Origin: an uncultured Clostridia bacterium
Lineage (GTDB): Bacteria > Bacillota > Clostridia > UMGS1810
DNA: 18,415 nt
NCBI GenBank assembly: GCA_934463165.1
Contig: CAKSJG010000036.1
Span: forward strand, 1-18,415
Direction: 5' to 3'
The notes beneath the pieces were generated by a model. The model was not told the DNA's origin. It ran no database searches and worked only from the letters and a program-made list of their open reading frames with translations. Of the stretch, positions 6,960-13,923 are shown piece by piece. The first letter of the stretch is position 1, and each line of letters opens with the position of its first letter. The translations under genes were made by a program, and so were the position numbers.

Positions 6960-7763
6960 ATGATGATTAAAAAACGGATTGACTCCGTAACGTCGGTTCT
7001 TTATCCGCTCTTATTCGGAATTTTTACAGTCTGTATGTGGCAGAGCGGAGCGCTTCACAAATTGCTTAAAACCGATGAATACATATTGCCGTATCCGACG
7101 CGTATACTTAAAATTGTGGCGGATAACACAGATAAGATCATGCCGAATGTCGGCGCGTCGATGCTTGTTATAATAACGGGTCTGCTGCTGGGTTCACTTC
7201 TCGGTTATGCCGCCGCAATCGGGGCGAGCGTGTCACCGAGATTCGGCAAGGGAGGGCTAACGGTCATTTCGGCATTTAACGCAATACCGATAGTTGCCAT
7301 GGCGCCGGTTATCATGAACTGGACAAAGGACGTAAGCTCCGACGCTTCCGTAAGGAGCACGGTTGCAAAAATAATTGTCGTAACGCTTATGTGTATGGCT
7401 TCGATGAGCATAAACGCATACAGGGGTCTGACCGAGCTGAAGCCGTTTTCTCTTGATCTGATGAAGTCATACGCCGCGGATAAAAGGACGGTATTTTTAA
7501 AGCTTCGTCTGCCGAACAGTATTCCGTATGTTTTCACGGCACTTAAGGTCAGCGTTCCGTCAAGCGTTATTACGGCTCTCGTAAGCGAATATTTTGCCGA
7601 ATACCGCGCAGGCGTCGGGCGGCAGATACGTGAAAATATCCTTATAGCGCAGTATTCGACGGCATGGGCATACATAGCTGTTGCGTGCATAATAGGAATT
7701 GCATTGTTTGTGCTGCTTCTGGCGGCTGAAAGCGTATATTTAAAGAAAAGAAAATTTCTTTAA
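6960..7763 (+). CDS. ABC transporter permease 2 (SsuC/TauC/ThiX type)
   Basis: A 267-residue permease partner. It has an N-terminal hydrophobic segment (SVLYPLLFGIFTVCMW), several further helices, the coupling loop KSYAADKRTVFLKLRLP followed by IPYVFTALKVS, and a final helix (IAVACIIGIALFVLLLA) before a basic tail KKRK. It begins 2 nt after permease 1 ends; GGAG at 6951-6954 favours ATG 6960 or 6963 over the GTG at 6954. Two different permeases in one importer is common in this family. A 189-nt gap then separates it from the binding protein. Confidence 0.9.
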   Translation: MMIKKRIDSVTSVLYPLLFGIFTVCMWQSGALHKLLKTDEYILPYPTRILKIVADNTDKIMPNVGASMLVIITGLLLGSLLGYAAAIGASVSPRFGKGGLTVISAFNAIPIVAMAPVIMNWTKDVSSDASVRSTVAKIIVVTLMCMASMSINAYRGLTELKPFSLDLMKSYAADKRTVFLKLRLPNSIPYVFTALKVSVPSSVITALVSEYFAEYRAGVGRQIRENILIAQYSTAWAYIAVACIIGIALFVLLLAAESVYLKKRKFL

Positions 7764-7771
7764 TATATATG

Positions 7772-7902
7772 GGTAATTGCAAAATAAACGGCAAAAATGC
7801 TGATGACCGTTTCGCAAAGATAAATTGAAAACATGCATCTTGTTAACGGATAAAAACGATTAAAAAAATATCAGAAAATAAGTTTTGTTTTTTACAATTA
7901 CC
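7772..7902. promoter_or_regulatory. Inverted repeats in the gap before the binding protein
   Basis: GGTAATTG (7772-7779) is matched by CAATTACC (7895-7902), enclosing about 115 AT-rich bases. Inside the left part, AAACGG (7786-7791) pairs with CCGTTT (7807-7812). The arrangement could be a folded RNA leader or paired operator sites; I recognise no riboswitch class. Confidence 0.3.
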
Positions 7903-7919
7903 TGTTTAGTATATAAATA
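7891..7919 (+). promoter_or_regulatory. Possible internal promoter for the binding protein gene
   Basis: TTTACA (7891-7896) is followed by TATAAAT (7912-7918), with TAAATA (7914-7919) at 17-nt spacing. A separate promoter would allow the binding protein to be made in excess over the membrane parts, as is common for ABC importers. The match is only moderate. Confidence 0.4.
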
Positions 7920-7952
7920 TTTAATAATAAAAAAAGGAAGAAGGAATTAAAA

Positions 7953-9038
7953 ATGAAAGCAAAAAAATTACTCGGAATGTTATTAATTACCGCATTGATT
8001 ATCTCAATGCTCGGCGCCTGCGGAGACAAGAAAAAGCAGTCCGGCACAGCGTCGTCAAAGACAGATATGACCGATGAAGAGAGAATTATATCCGCTGCCG
8101 ATGAGGGCAAAGTCGGCAACTGGGGTCTCGGCAACGAATATGAAATTCAGGCGCTTTTAACAAAATACGGAAAGAGCACAGACTATCTTGTACAGTCATT
8201 TGATATGGACGGCTTCGACGATGACTCGATCACTCTTGCCTCGGCAATGACATATAACGAGCTCGGTCTCGTTGTCAATGACTATGAGGGCGGCTACGGC
8301 TACGGCGATACCGTAGGAACGATAGATATGAACGATCAGGGTGTTGCGATGCTTGAAGATAACATCTTCTGCAAAAAGGAATTTGCCGAAAAGAATCCGA
8401 ACACCGTCAAAGCATTTCTTTCAGCGTCGCTCAAAGGCTGGCAGTATGCATGCGAGCATCCCGACGAAGCGGCTCAGATTGTATTTGAAGCAGGTTCATC
8501 CGTATCGACAGATCATCAGAAATACATGGCTAAAGAGGTTGCAAAGCTTATCCAAACAGATACAAAGGGCAATACCGTTTCCGATTACGGAAAAATGGAA
8601 GAAGAAGCAATGCAGCAGACGCTCGATCTGGCAAAGAAATATATAAAATTGGATGACTCTGCCGCAGCCGACAAATTGCAGTCTCTCACATTGGACGACA
8701 TCCGCGATACATCGTATCTTGAGTCGGCAAAAAACAATGACTTCGGCGAGCCCGAGAAGAAGGACGTTTCAATTCAGCTCAAATGGCTTCCGCAGGCACA
8801 GTTTATGGGTTATTTTGTGGCAAAGGCAAAGGGATATTACGATGAAGTCGGCTTAAACGTTGACATAGTTTCGGGCGGCGGCGACATAGGCGAAACAACG
8901 GCTGTAAACAACGGTACGGTTGATTTCGGTGTAACATGGGTTTCAAATCTGATTTCCGCAAACTCGGGCGGTATGGATCTTCTTGAAATAGCTCAGATTT
9001 ATCAGAGATCGGGACTTGTACTCGTTTATAAAAAGTAA
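7953..9038 (+). CDS. NMT1/THI5-like substrate-binding lipoprotein, circularly permuted
   Basis: A 361-residue lipoprotein that should capture the substrate for the adjacent importer. The signal peptide ends in lipobox LGAC (Cys23). The usual domain order is reversed. After a short linker the protein opens with what is normally the second part (KVGNW at 53-57, then NEYEIQALL, ASAMTYNELGLV, MNDQGVAMLEDNIF, LKGWQYACEHPDEAA, MAKEVAKLI) and reaches the normal C-terminal end at LDDIRDTSYLESA (247-259). A roughly 10-residue linker then leads into the normal N-terminal part: LKWLPQAQFMGYFVAKAKGYY from Leu276, VSGGGDIGETTAVNNGTVDFG, and a stop directly after GLVLVYKK. In canonical relatives YKK runs on through a short loop into KVGNW, so the break falls in that loop. 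The reading frame is intact and has normal codon use and a GGAAG ribosome site, so it looks functional. No unpermuted copy exists in the window. Confidence 0.88.
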   Translation: MKAKKLLGMLLITALIISMLGACGDKKKQSGTASSKTDMTDEERIISAADEGKVGNWGLGNEYEIQALLTKYGKSTDYLVQSFDMDGFDDDSITLASAMTYNELGLVVNDYEGGYGYGDTVGTIDMNDQGVAMLEDNIFCKKEFAEKNPNTVKAFLSASLKGWQYACEHPDEAAQIVFEAGSSVSTDHQKYMAKEVAKLIQTDTKGNTVSDYGKMEEEAMQQTLDLAKKYIKLDDSAAADKLQSLTLDDIRDTSYLESAKNNDFGEPEKKDVSIQLKWLPQAQFMGYFVAKAKGYYDEVGLNVDIVSGGGDIGETTAVNNGTVDFGVTWVSNLISANSGGMDLLEIAQIYQRSGLVLVYKK

Positions 9039-9087
9039 AAATAGATGACTATAGAATGAAAAGGCAAAAAAGTAAGGAGGATGCTCT

Positions 9088-10443
9088 ATGGATTTACTTA
9101 TTAAAAACGGATCAATAGTAAACGGCTGCGGCAGCTTTAAGGCCGATGTAGCCGTGAAAGACGGAAAAATAACACAAATAGGCGCCGACATTGCGCCTGC
9201 CGATAATGCCGAGGTTATCGACGCTTCCGGGAAGCTTGTTCTTCCCGGGGCGATAGACGCTCACACTCACCTTGCAATGCCTTTCGGCGGAACGGTTTCA
9301 TCCGATGATTATTTTGCCGGAACAAGAGCCGCGGCATGCGGCGGCACGACAACCGTATTTGATTTTGTTCTGCAGGATTTCGGCGAAACAATGACAGACG
9401 CGGTAAAGCGCCGCGACGCAACGTGTGCCCCCGTTGCTGCGGTGGATTATTCTTATCATGTTGCGGTTAAAGACGTAAGCGGCGATTTGCTCGATTCCAT
9501 AGAGGACGCGGTAAAATTCGGTGTTCCGTCATTTAAGGTATTCATGGTATACGATTTCGGCGTAACCGACGGAGTATTTTACAGGGTGCTGAAAAAAGCA
9601 AAGGAATGCGGAGCGCTCATCGGCGTTCATGCCGAAAACAACGAAATGGTAAACACCCTCACGGAGCAATACTTAAGCGAGGGCAAGACAAGCGCATGGT
9701 ATCACTACATGTCGCGCCCCGAATTTGTCGAAGCGGAGGCTGACATAAGAGCCATTCAGTGGGCAAAAGCTCTTGATGTGCCGCTCTATATTGTTCACCT
9801 TGCAAACAAAGAGGGCGTAAATGCCGTCACTCGTGCAAAGGATGAGGGGTATAAAATATATGCCGAAACCTGTCCGCAGTATCTGGAATTTACATGCGAC
9901 GTATATAAGCGTGAAGACGGACGAAACTTCGTATGTTCACCTCCGATGAAAGGCGAAGAGAGTCGCCGTGCACTCTGGGCGGCAATCGGCAGAGGTGATA
10001 TCGATACAATTGCAACCGACCACTGTCCGTTTCAATCTTACGAAAAGGACTGGGGCAAGGATGACTTCACCAAAATCCCGAACGGCTGTGCCGGCATTGA
10101 GAATATGTATCCGTATATGTTATCTGCGGCAAACGAGGGTAAAATCACATTTGAAAAAGCAGTGGAATTATGCAGCGAAAACCCGGCGAAAATTTTCGGC
10201 TGCCGCGACAAGGGCAGCATAACCGTCGGAAAGGATGCCGATATTGTTATTTACGATCCCGAAACGGAATTTACGATTACCAACGACAAAATGCATTCCG
10301 ACTGCGACCATACGATCTGGGAGGGAATAAAGCTTAAGGGCTATCCCGAAAAAACGTATTCGCGCGGCAGGCTTGTGTATGACAAAGGTGAATTTGTCGG
10401 AGAGAGCGGTTGGGGTAAGTTTGTGAAGTGTAAGATATCCTGA
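9088..10443 (+). CDS. hydA: Dihydropyrimidinase / D-hydantoinase
   Basis: A 451-residue cytoplasmic metal-dependent amidohydrolase that opens the ring of dihydrouracil or dihydrothymine to give N-carbamoyl-beta-alanine or its methyl analogue; the family also cleaves hydantoins. The binuclear metal site is complete: His59 and His61 (DAHTH), carbamylated Lys150 (SFKVFMVY), His181 (VHAEN), His237 (VHLAN) and Asp311 (ATDHCPF). Tyr155 is the conserved active-site tyrosine. Length is normal. An AAGGAGG site lies 7 nt upstream, and the gene follows the binding protein by 49 nt, so it is probably cotranscribed with the transporter. A hairpin structure follows. The neighbouring PreA and carbamoylase genes favour pyrimidines over hydantoins as substrate. 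Confidence 0.93.
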   Translation: MDLLIKNGSIVNGCGSFKADVAVKDGKITQIGADIAPADNAEVIDASGKLVLPGAIDAHTHLAMPFGGTVSSDDYFAGTRAAACGGTTTVFDFVLQDFGETMTDAVKRRDATCAPVAAVDYSYHVAVKDVSGDLLDSIEDAVKFGVPSFKVFMVYDFGVTDGVFYRVLKKAKECGALIGVHAENNEMVNTLTEQYLSEGKTSAWYHYMSRPEFVEAEADIRAIQWAKALDVPLYIVHLANKEGVNAVTRAKDEGYKIYAETCPQYLEFTCDVYKREDGRNFVCSPPMKGEESRRALWAAIGRGDIDTIATDHCPFQSYEKDWGKDDFTKIPNGCAGIENMYPYMLSAANEGKITFEKAVELCSENPAKIFGCRDKGSITVGKDADIVIYDPETEFTITNDKMHSDCDHTIWEGIKLKGYPEKTYSRGRLVYDKGEFVGESGWGKFVKCKIS

Positions 10444-10462
10444 CAATTATTCATTTTGTTAC

Positions 10463-10633
10463 CGGCATCAAGGTCGGGTATGCTTTTAATTTTTTGGAAA
10501 GCTCAAACAGGCAGTGCAGTAGCGCTGAAACTCGCTTTCAATCAAAAAATAAAAAGCACACCCAACCTCTCGCCGAATGGGTTTACATGTATCGGCATCG
10601 CGGTTAGGGTATACTTTTGATTTTTTGGAAAGC
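10463..10633 (+). terminator. Terminator-like structure with a duplicated arm after the dihydropyrimidinase
   Basis: Bases 10544-10568 (AAAAAATAAAAAGCACACCC, then AACC) pair imperfectly with 10603-10627 (GGTTAGGGTATAC, then TTTTGATTTTTT), with an inner GCCGA/TCGGC stem, ending in a T run. A second copy of the right arm lies upstream at 10463-10502 (GGTATGCTTTTAATTTTTTG), so the middle segment can pair with either side. It probably ends the transporter-hydA transcript. Confidence 0.55.
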
Positions 10634-10705
10634 GGCAATAATAATTAATGCGTAATTCGGAATTAACAATGCACAGATGATTTTATAAATTAATGTGAAA
10701 TTAAC

Positions 10706-10878
10706 GCAAGAAGCATTGCCTCCACTGTGTAAGGGGAGGTGGCTTGCGAAGCAAGCCGGAGGGGTTGTAAATATTTAACTCTTGCAAAATTTATTTCTGA
10801 AATGCAGATATATTTTAACAATCCCTCAGTCAGCTGCGCTGACAGCTCCCTTTACACAAGGGCGCCTTTCTTTCTTGC
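10706..10878 (+). repeat. 173-nt palindromic MITE-like element, copy 2
   Basis: It has the same length, ends (GCAAG/CTTGC) and organisation as 3820-3992. The left hairpin reads GGCTTGC-GAA-GCAAGCC (10741-10757), where copy 1 has GAGTTGC-AAA-GCAACTC: both arms changed together. The centre differs most. It is flanked on the left by AT-rich DNA that reappears inverted at about 11118-11180. Confidence 0.8.
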
Positions 10879-10911
10879 GTTTAAGAGAATGATTTTGTAT
10901 AATTCATGCAC

Positions 10912-11066
10912 CGGAACGCTGTGGGCAGCGCTGCCTACGCAGTCATTGTAAAATTGCAGTCAATTATTAAACAAAATCTTATTGGTAATTTTGGTTTAAA
11001 CAAATACAATTAATAGGAACTATACCTATCAATTTATTTGTAGGGAACGGTGCCCACACCGTTCCG
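10912..11066. repeat. Inverted pair of 27-nt GTAG-headed palindromes with 101-nt spacer (BIME-like), copy 2
   Basis: A minus-oriented unit (10912-10938, ending GCCTAC) and a plus-oriented unit (11040-11066, starting GTAGGGAACGG) surround a spacer that matches, in reverse complement, the one at 4053-4152 (for example AATAAATT-ATAGGTATA and CCAATAAGATT). Confidence 0.8.
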
Positions 11067-11180
11067 GTGCACAAAACAGACAAAATAATATGATTAAATG
11101 CAAGAAAGAAGGAACGAGACACTGTTCCTTGCGTTAAATCCGCATTAATTTATAAAATTGACAGTACATTGTTAATTACC
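11067..11180 (-). repeat. Repeat flank with a 33-nt miniature in place of the 173-nt element
   Basis: About 41 bases after the palindrome unit (GCACAAAACAGACAAAATAA onward) are identical, in reverse complement, to the flank right of copy 1. They run into GCAAGAAAGAAGGAAC, a short loop and GTTCCTTGC (11098-11130), a 33-nt hairpin with the same GCAAG/CTTGC ends. Next comes an inverted copy of the DNA left of copy 2 (TTGCGTTAA, CATTAATTTATAAAAT, CATTGTTAATT). Confidence 0.65.
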
Positions 11181-11183
11181 GCC

Positions 11184-11206
11184 GTAGGGGCGGTATCATC
11201 CGCCCG
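11184..11206 (+). repeat. GTAG-headed palindrome of a second sequence type
   Basis: GTAG followed by GGGCGG-TATCAT-CCGCCC (stem 11188-11193/11200-11205). It has the same architecture as the 27-nt units but a different stem. It sits only 42 nt before the preA start codon, so it lies in the promoter or leader of that operon. Confidence 0.6.
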
Positions 11207-11247
11207 GAAAAACAAACAACAAAGCAAACGGAAAAGAGTTGATTAAA

Positions 11248-12708
11248 ATGAACATACATGATGAATCCGCAAGATGCCTTTTGTGTTCGGACGCAAAATG
11301 CACAAAGGCATGCACAAAATCTTTTGATCCTGCACGGATGATACGTGCCGTAAGGTTTGACAATGAAAAATGCGCCGCAAAATACATAAACGCAAAAGCC
11401 TGCGCCGAATGCGGCGGCGAATGCGAAAGCGCGTGCATACATCCCGATTTTGCAATAAGAATCCGCAAGACGGCATCGGCTCTTCCCGAATGTGAATATA
11501 CCGACGAACCGAGTCTTGAAATTGATTTTATGGGCATAAAATGCGAGAACCCGTTTTTCCTCTCGTCATCAATCGTTGCCGGCAATTACGAAATGTGTGC
11601 AAATGCTTTTAAAATGGGCTGGGCGGGCGCGGTTTTCAAAACCGTCGGCTTTTTAAAACCCGATGAAACCTCCCCGAGATTCGACGCGATAAGAAAAGAG
11701 GGAACTCCGTTTATCGGTTTTAAAAATCTTGAGCAGATTTCGGACCACAGTCTTGAAGAAAACCTGTCGGATTTAAAACGGCTGAAAACCGATTTCCCGG
11801 GCAAGGTAATTGTTGCGTCGATTATGGGCGAAACCGATGAGCAGTGGACATCCCTCGCAAAGCTTGTTACCGATGCCGGGGCAGATATTATAGAATGTAA
11901 TTTCAGCTGTCCGCAAATGGTCGGAGAGGGTCTCGGCTCGGATGTCGGTCAAAATCCCGAGCTTGTCCGTCATTACACCCGATGCGTCAAAAAGGGCACG
12001 ACGCTTCCCGTGCTTGCAAAAATGACCCCTAATCTCGGCAATATGGAAGCTCCGGCATCGGCAGCGGTCAGCGGTGGTGCCGACGGCATTGCCGCGATAA
12101 ATACAATAAAGTGCATCACGGGCTTTGACCTTGAAAATATGCAGCCGTACAACGCGGTAGGCAGCAAAACGTCTGTTTCGGGCTATTCGGGAAAAGCCGT
12201 AAAGCCGATAGCGCTGCGCTTTATAAACGACATGGCAAAATGCGAAGATCTGAACGGAGTGCCTTTAAGCGGCATAGGCGGAATAGAAACCTGGCACGAC
12301 GCGGCGGAGTTCATTGCACTCGGGTGCGAAAACGTTCAGATAACCACAGCCGTCATGCAATACGGCTACAGGATTATAGACGATCTGATTTCGGGTCTTA
12401 AGGCATATATGAAAAGAAAAGGTATTAGAAATCTTTCGGATTTGGTCGGCGCCGCGCTCGATACCGTCACCGAGCCGGATAAGCTTGACAGATCCGTCGT
12501 TACATACCCCGTGTTCAGCAAAAACAGCTGCATCGGCTGCGGAAGATGCTTTATTTCATGCAGAGACGGCGGTCATCAGGCAATAGACATTTCGGACGGC
12601 GGAAAACCGGTTCTGAAAGCGGGCAAATGCGTGGGATGCCATTTATGTTCTCTCGTCTGTCCCGTCGGAGCAATCGGCAAGTCAAAAAGAGTTCAAAAGA
12701 AAAGGTGA
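11248..12708 (+). CDS. preA: Dihydropyrimidine dehydrogenase PreA-type subunit with N-terminal iron-sulfur domain
   Basis: A 486-residue enzyme expected to reduce uracil or thymine to the 5,6-dihydro form. Three parts are visible. Residues 1-80 are cysteine-rich (Cys10, 13, 18, 22; then 42, 52, 55, 59, 63), resembling the N-terminal two-cluster domain of DPD/PreT/GltD. Residues about 83-390 form a dihydroorotate-dehydrogenase-like FMN barrel very close to E. coli PreA as I remember it (NFSCPQM at 218-224, KMTPN, SISGIGG-like SGIGGIETW, VMQYGYRI). Residues 428-471 hold two canonical 4Fe-4S motifs (Cys428/431/434/438 and 461/464/467/471). No PreT-like FAD/NAD(P)H subunit is encoded in the window, so the electron donor is unknown. 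ATG 11248 is chosen; the ribosome site is weak (GGAAAAGAG). An in-frame TTG at 11239 is possible. It is the first gene of the six-gene operon. Confidence 0.9.
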   Translation: MNIHDESARCLLCSDAKCTKACTKSFDPARMIRAVRFDNEKCAAKYINAKACAECGGECESACIHPDFAIRIRKTASALPECEYTDEPSLEIDFMGIKCENPFFLSSSIVAGNYEMCANAFKMGWAGAVFKTVGFLKPDETSPRFDAIRKEGTPFIGFKNLEQISDHSLEENLSDLKRLKTDFPGKVIVASIMGETDEQWTSLAKLVTDAGADIIECNFSCPQMVGEGLGSDVGQNPELVRHYTRCVKKGTTLPVLAKMTPNLGNMEAPASAAVSGGADGIAAINTIKCITGFDLENMQPYNAVGSKTSVSGYSGKAVKPIALRFINDMAKCEDLNGVPLSGIGGIETWHDAAEFIALGCENVQITTAVMQYGYRIIDDLISGLKAYMKRKGIRNLSDLVGAALDTVTEPDKLDRSVVTYPVFSKNSCIGCGRCFISCRDGGHQAIDISDGGKPVLKAGKCVGCHLCSLVCPVGAIGKSKRVQKKR

Positions 12709-12729
12709 TATCGGAAAGGGGGCTTTCTT

Positions 12730-13923
12730 ATGTCAATTATACTTAAAAAGCTTTGCAGCGATACCGAAACAAAATACAATTTAAAGCTCATTGCCGGGAA
12801 AAACGGAATGACAAATACCGTGCGCTGGGTTCATACGGTTGAAGACAGACAGGTGCCCGATTTTCTGCACGGGGGCGAGCTTGTGTTTACAACCGGTATC
12901 GGTCATGTCGGAAAAGATCCGCTGCTTGAGTTTGTAAAACGGCTTAAAAAGCACGGCGCCGCGGGCGTTGTGGTAAATATAGGGCCTTATCTGGAGAGCG
13001 TTCCGCAAGAGGTAATAAACTATTGCAACGAAGAAAACTTTCCTCTCTTTACTCTGCCGTGGAGCGTTTATATCATCGATATAACCTATGATTTCTGCCG
13101 CCGCATAATCGAAAACGAAAAGATAGAGACAACATCGGCGGAGGCGTTTAAAAATATCATACTTTCTCCGGAGCAGGGGAAAAAATACCGGTCGTTTCTT
13201 GAGCAGCACGGTTTTTTGCCGGAGTCGCACTACAGGGTATTTACATTAAGGCTGATGAAAGACGGCAAAAACATAACCGACGATTTTGAGCGCAGCAACC
13301 ATATTAAATTATGGGGCATACTTGCAAAATCAAAGGATCATCCGTCCGCAATGTTTGTTTATGAAAACACAATAGCGGTTATCAGGCAGTATGCCGACCG
13401 CTGCTTTATCAAAAACCTTACGGACACCCTCGACGCTGTTTTTGAAAACAAGAATATTTCGTATGTAATGGGAATCTCAACGGAGAGAAAGGGCTATAAA
13501 TCGGCCGCAACGCTGCTTTCGGAGGCAGAAGCCGCCCGAAAAACCGCAGCGTCCGACAATAAAAGCTTTTGCCTTTATTCGGAAATAGGCATAAACAAGC
13601 TTATTTTCGGAGTGAATGACAAGGCGGTCTTAAAAGAATTTGCTGCAAGTCAGCTTGACGGCATAATCGCATATGACACCGAGTATAAAACCGATTATGC
13701 AAAGATTTTGTATGAATATCTTATCTGTGACGGCTCCGTCATGGCAGTTGCCGAAAATTACGGAATACACCGCAACACCGTGAATACAAAAATAAAAAAC
13801 ATAAAACAAATTTTCGGGATCGGGCTTGGCGGAGAAAAGAAAGCGGAGCTGCTGCTTGCCTTTAAAATAAAAAAATTATTCAATGAAAACGGAGGAAACC
13901 AAAATGAGCGAAAAAGCATTTGA
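12730..13923 (+). CDS. PucR-family transcriptional regulator
   Basis: A 397-residue regulator of the PucR/CdaR type, whose members control purine, allantoin, pyrimidine or proline use. The N-terminal PucR sensor domain covers about residues 5-125 (GMTNTVRWVHTVED, FLHGGELVFTTGIG, AAGVVVNIGPYLESVP). A GGDEF-like middle region follows (about 165-285). The C-terminus has the family helix-turn-helix at about 338-365 (MAVAENYGIHRNTVNTKIKN). It starts 21 nt after preA with a GAAAGGGG site and overlaps the aminotransferase start by 20 nt, so regulator and enzymes are translationally linked. It is likely a local activator responding to a pathway intermediate; the ligand and the binding site are unknown. 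Confidence 0.9.
   Translation: MSIILKKLCSDTETKYNLKLIAGKNGMTNTVRWVHTVEDRQVPDFLHGGELVFTTGIGHVGKDPLLEFVKRLKKHGAAGVVVNIGPYLESVPQEVINYCNEENFPLFTLPWSVYIIDITYDFCRRIIENEKIETTSAEAFKNIILSPEQGKKYRSFLEQHGFLPESHYRVFTLRLMKDGKNITDDFERSNHIKLWGILAKSKDHPSAMFVYENTIAVIRQYADRCFIKNLTDTLDAVFENKNISYVMGISTERKGYKSAATLLSEAEAARKTAASDNKSFCLYSEIGINKLIFGVNDKAVLKEFAASQLDGIIAYDTEYKTDYAKILYEYLICDGSVMAVAENYGIHRNTVNTKIKNIKQIFGIGLGGEKKAELLLAFKIKKLFNENGGNQNERKSI

Noticed and set aside
7205..7690. 161-residue antisense open frame inside permease 2
   Set aside because: A shadow of a coding region with conserved permease motifs on the plus strand; no start signal.
7953..9038. Frameshifted or two-gene explanation for the swapped binding-protein halves
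   Set aside because: The frame is open from signal peptide to stop with no internal stop, start-like site or codon break at the junction around residues 260-270. A single permuted protein is the simplest reading, though a misassembly can only be excluded with reads.
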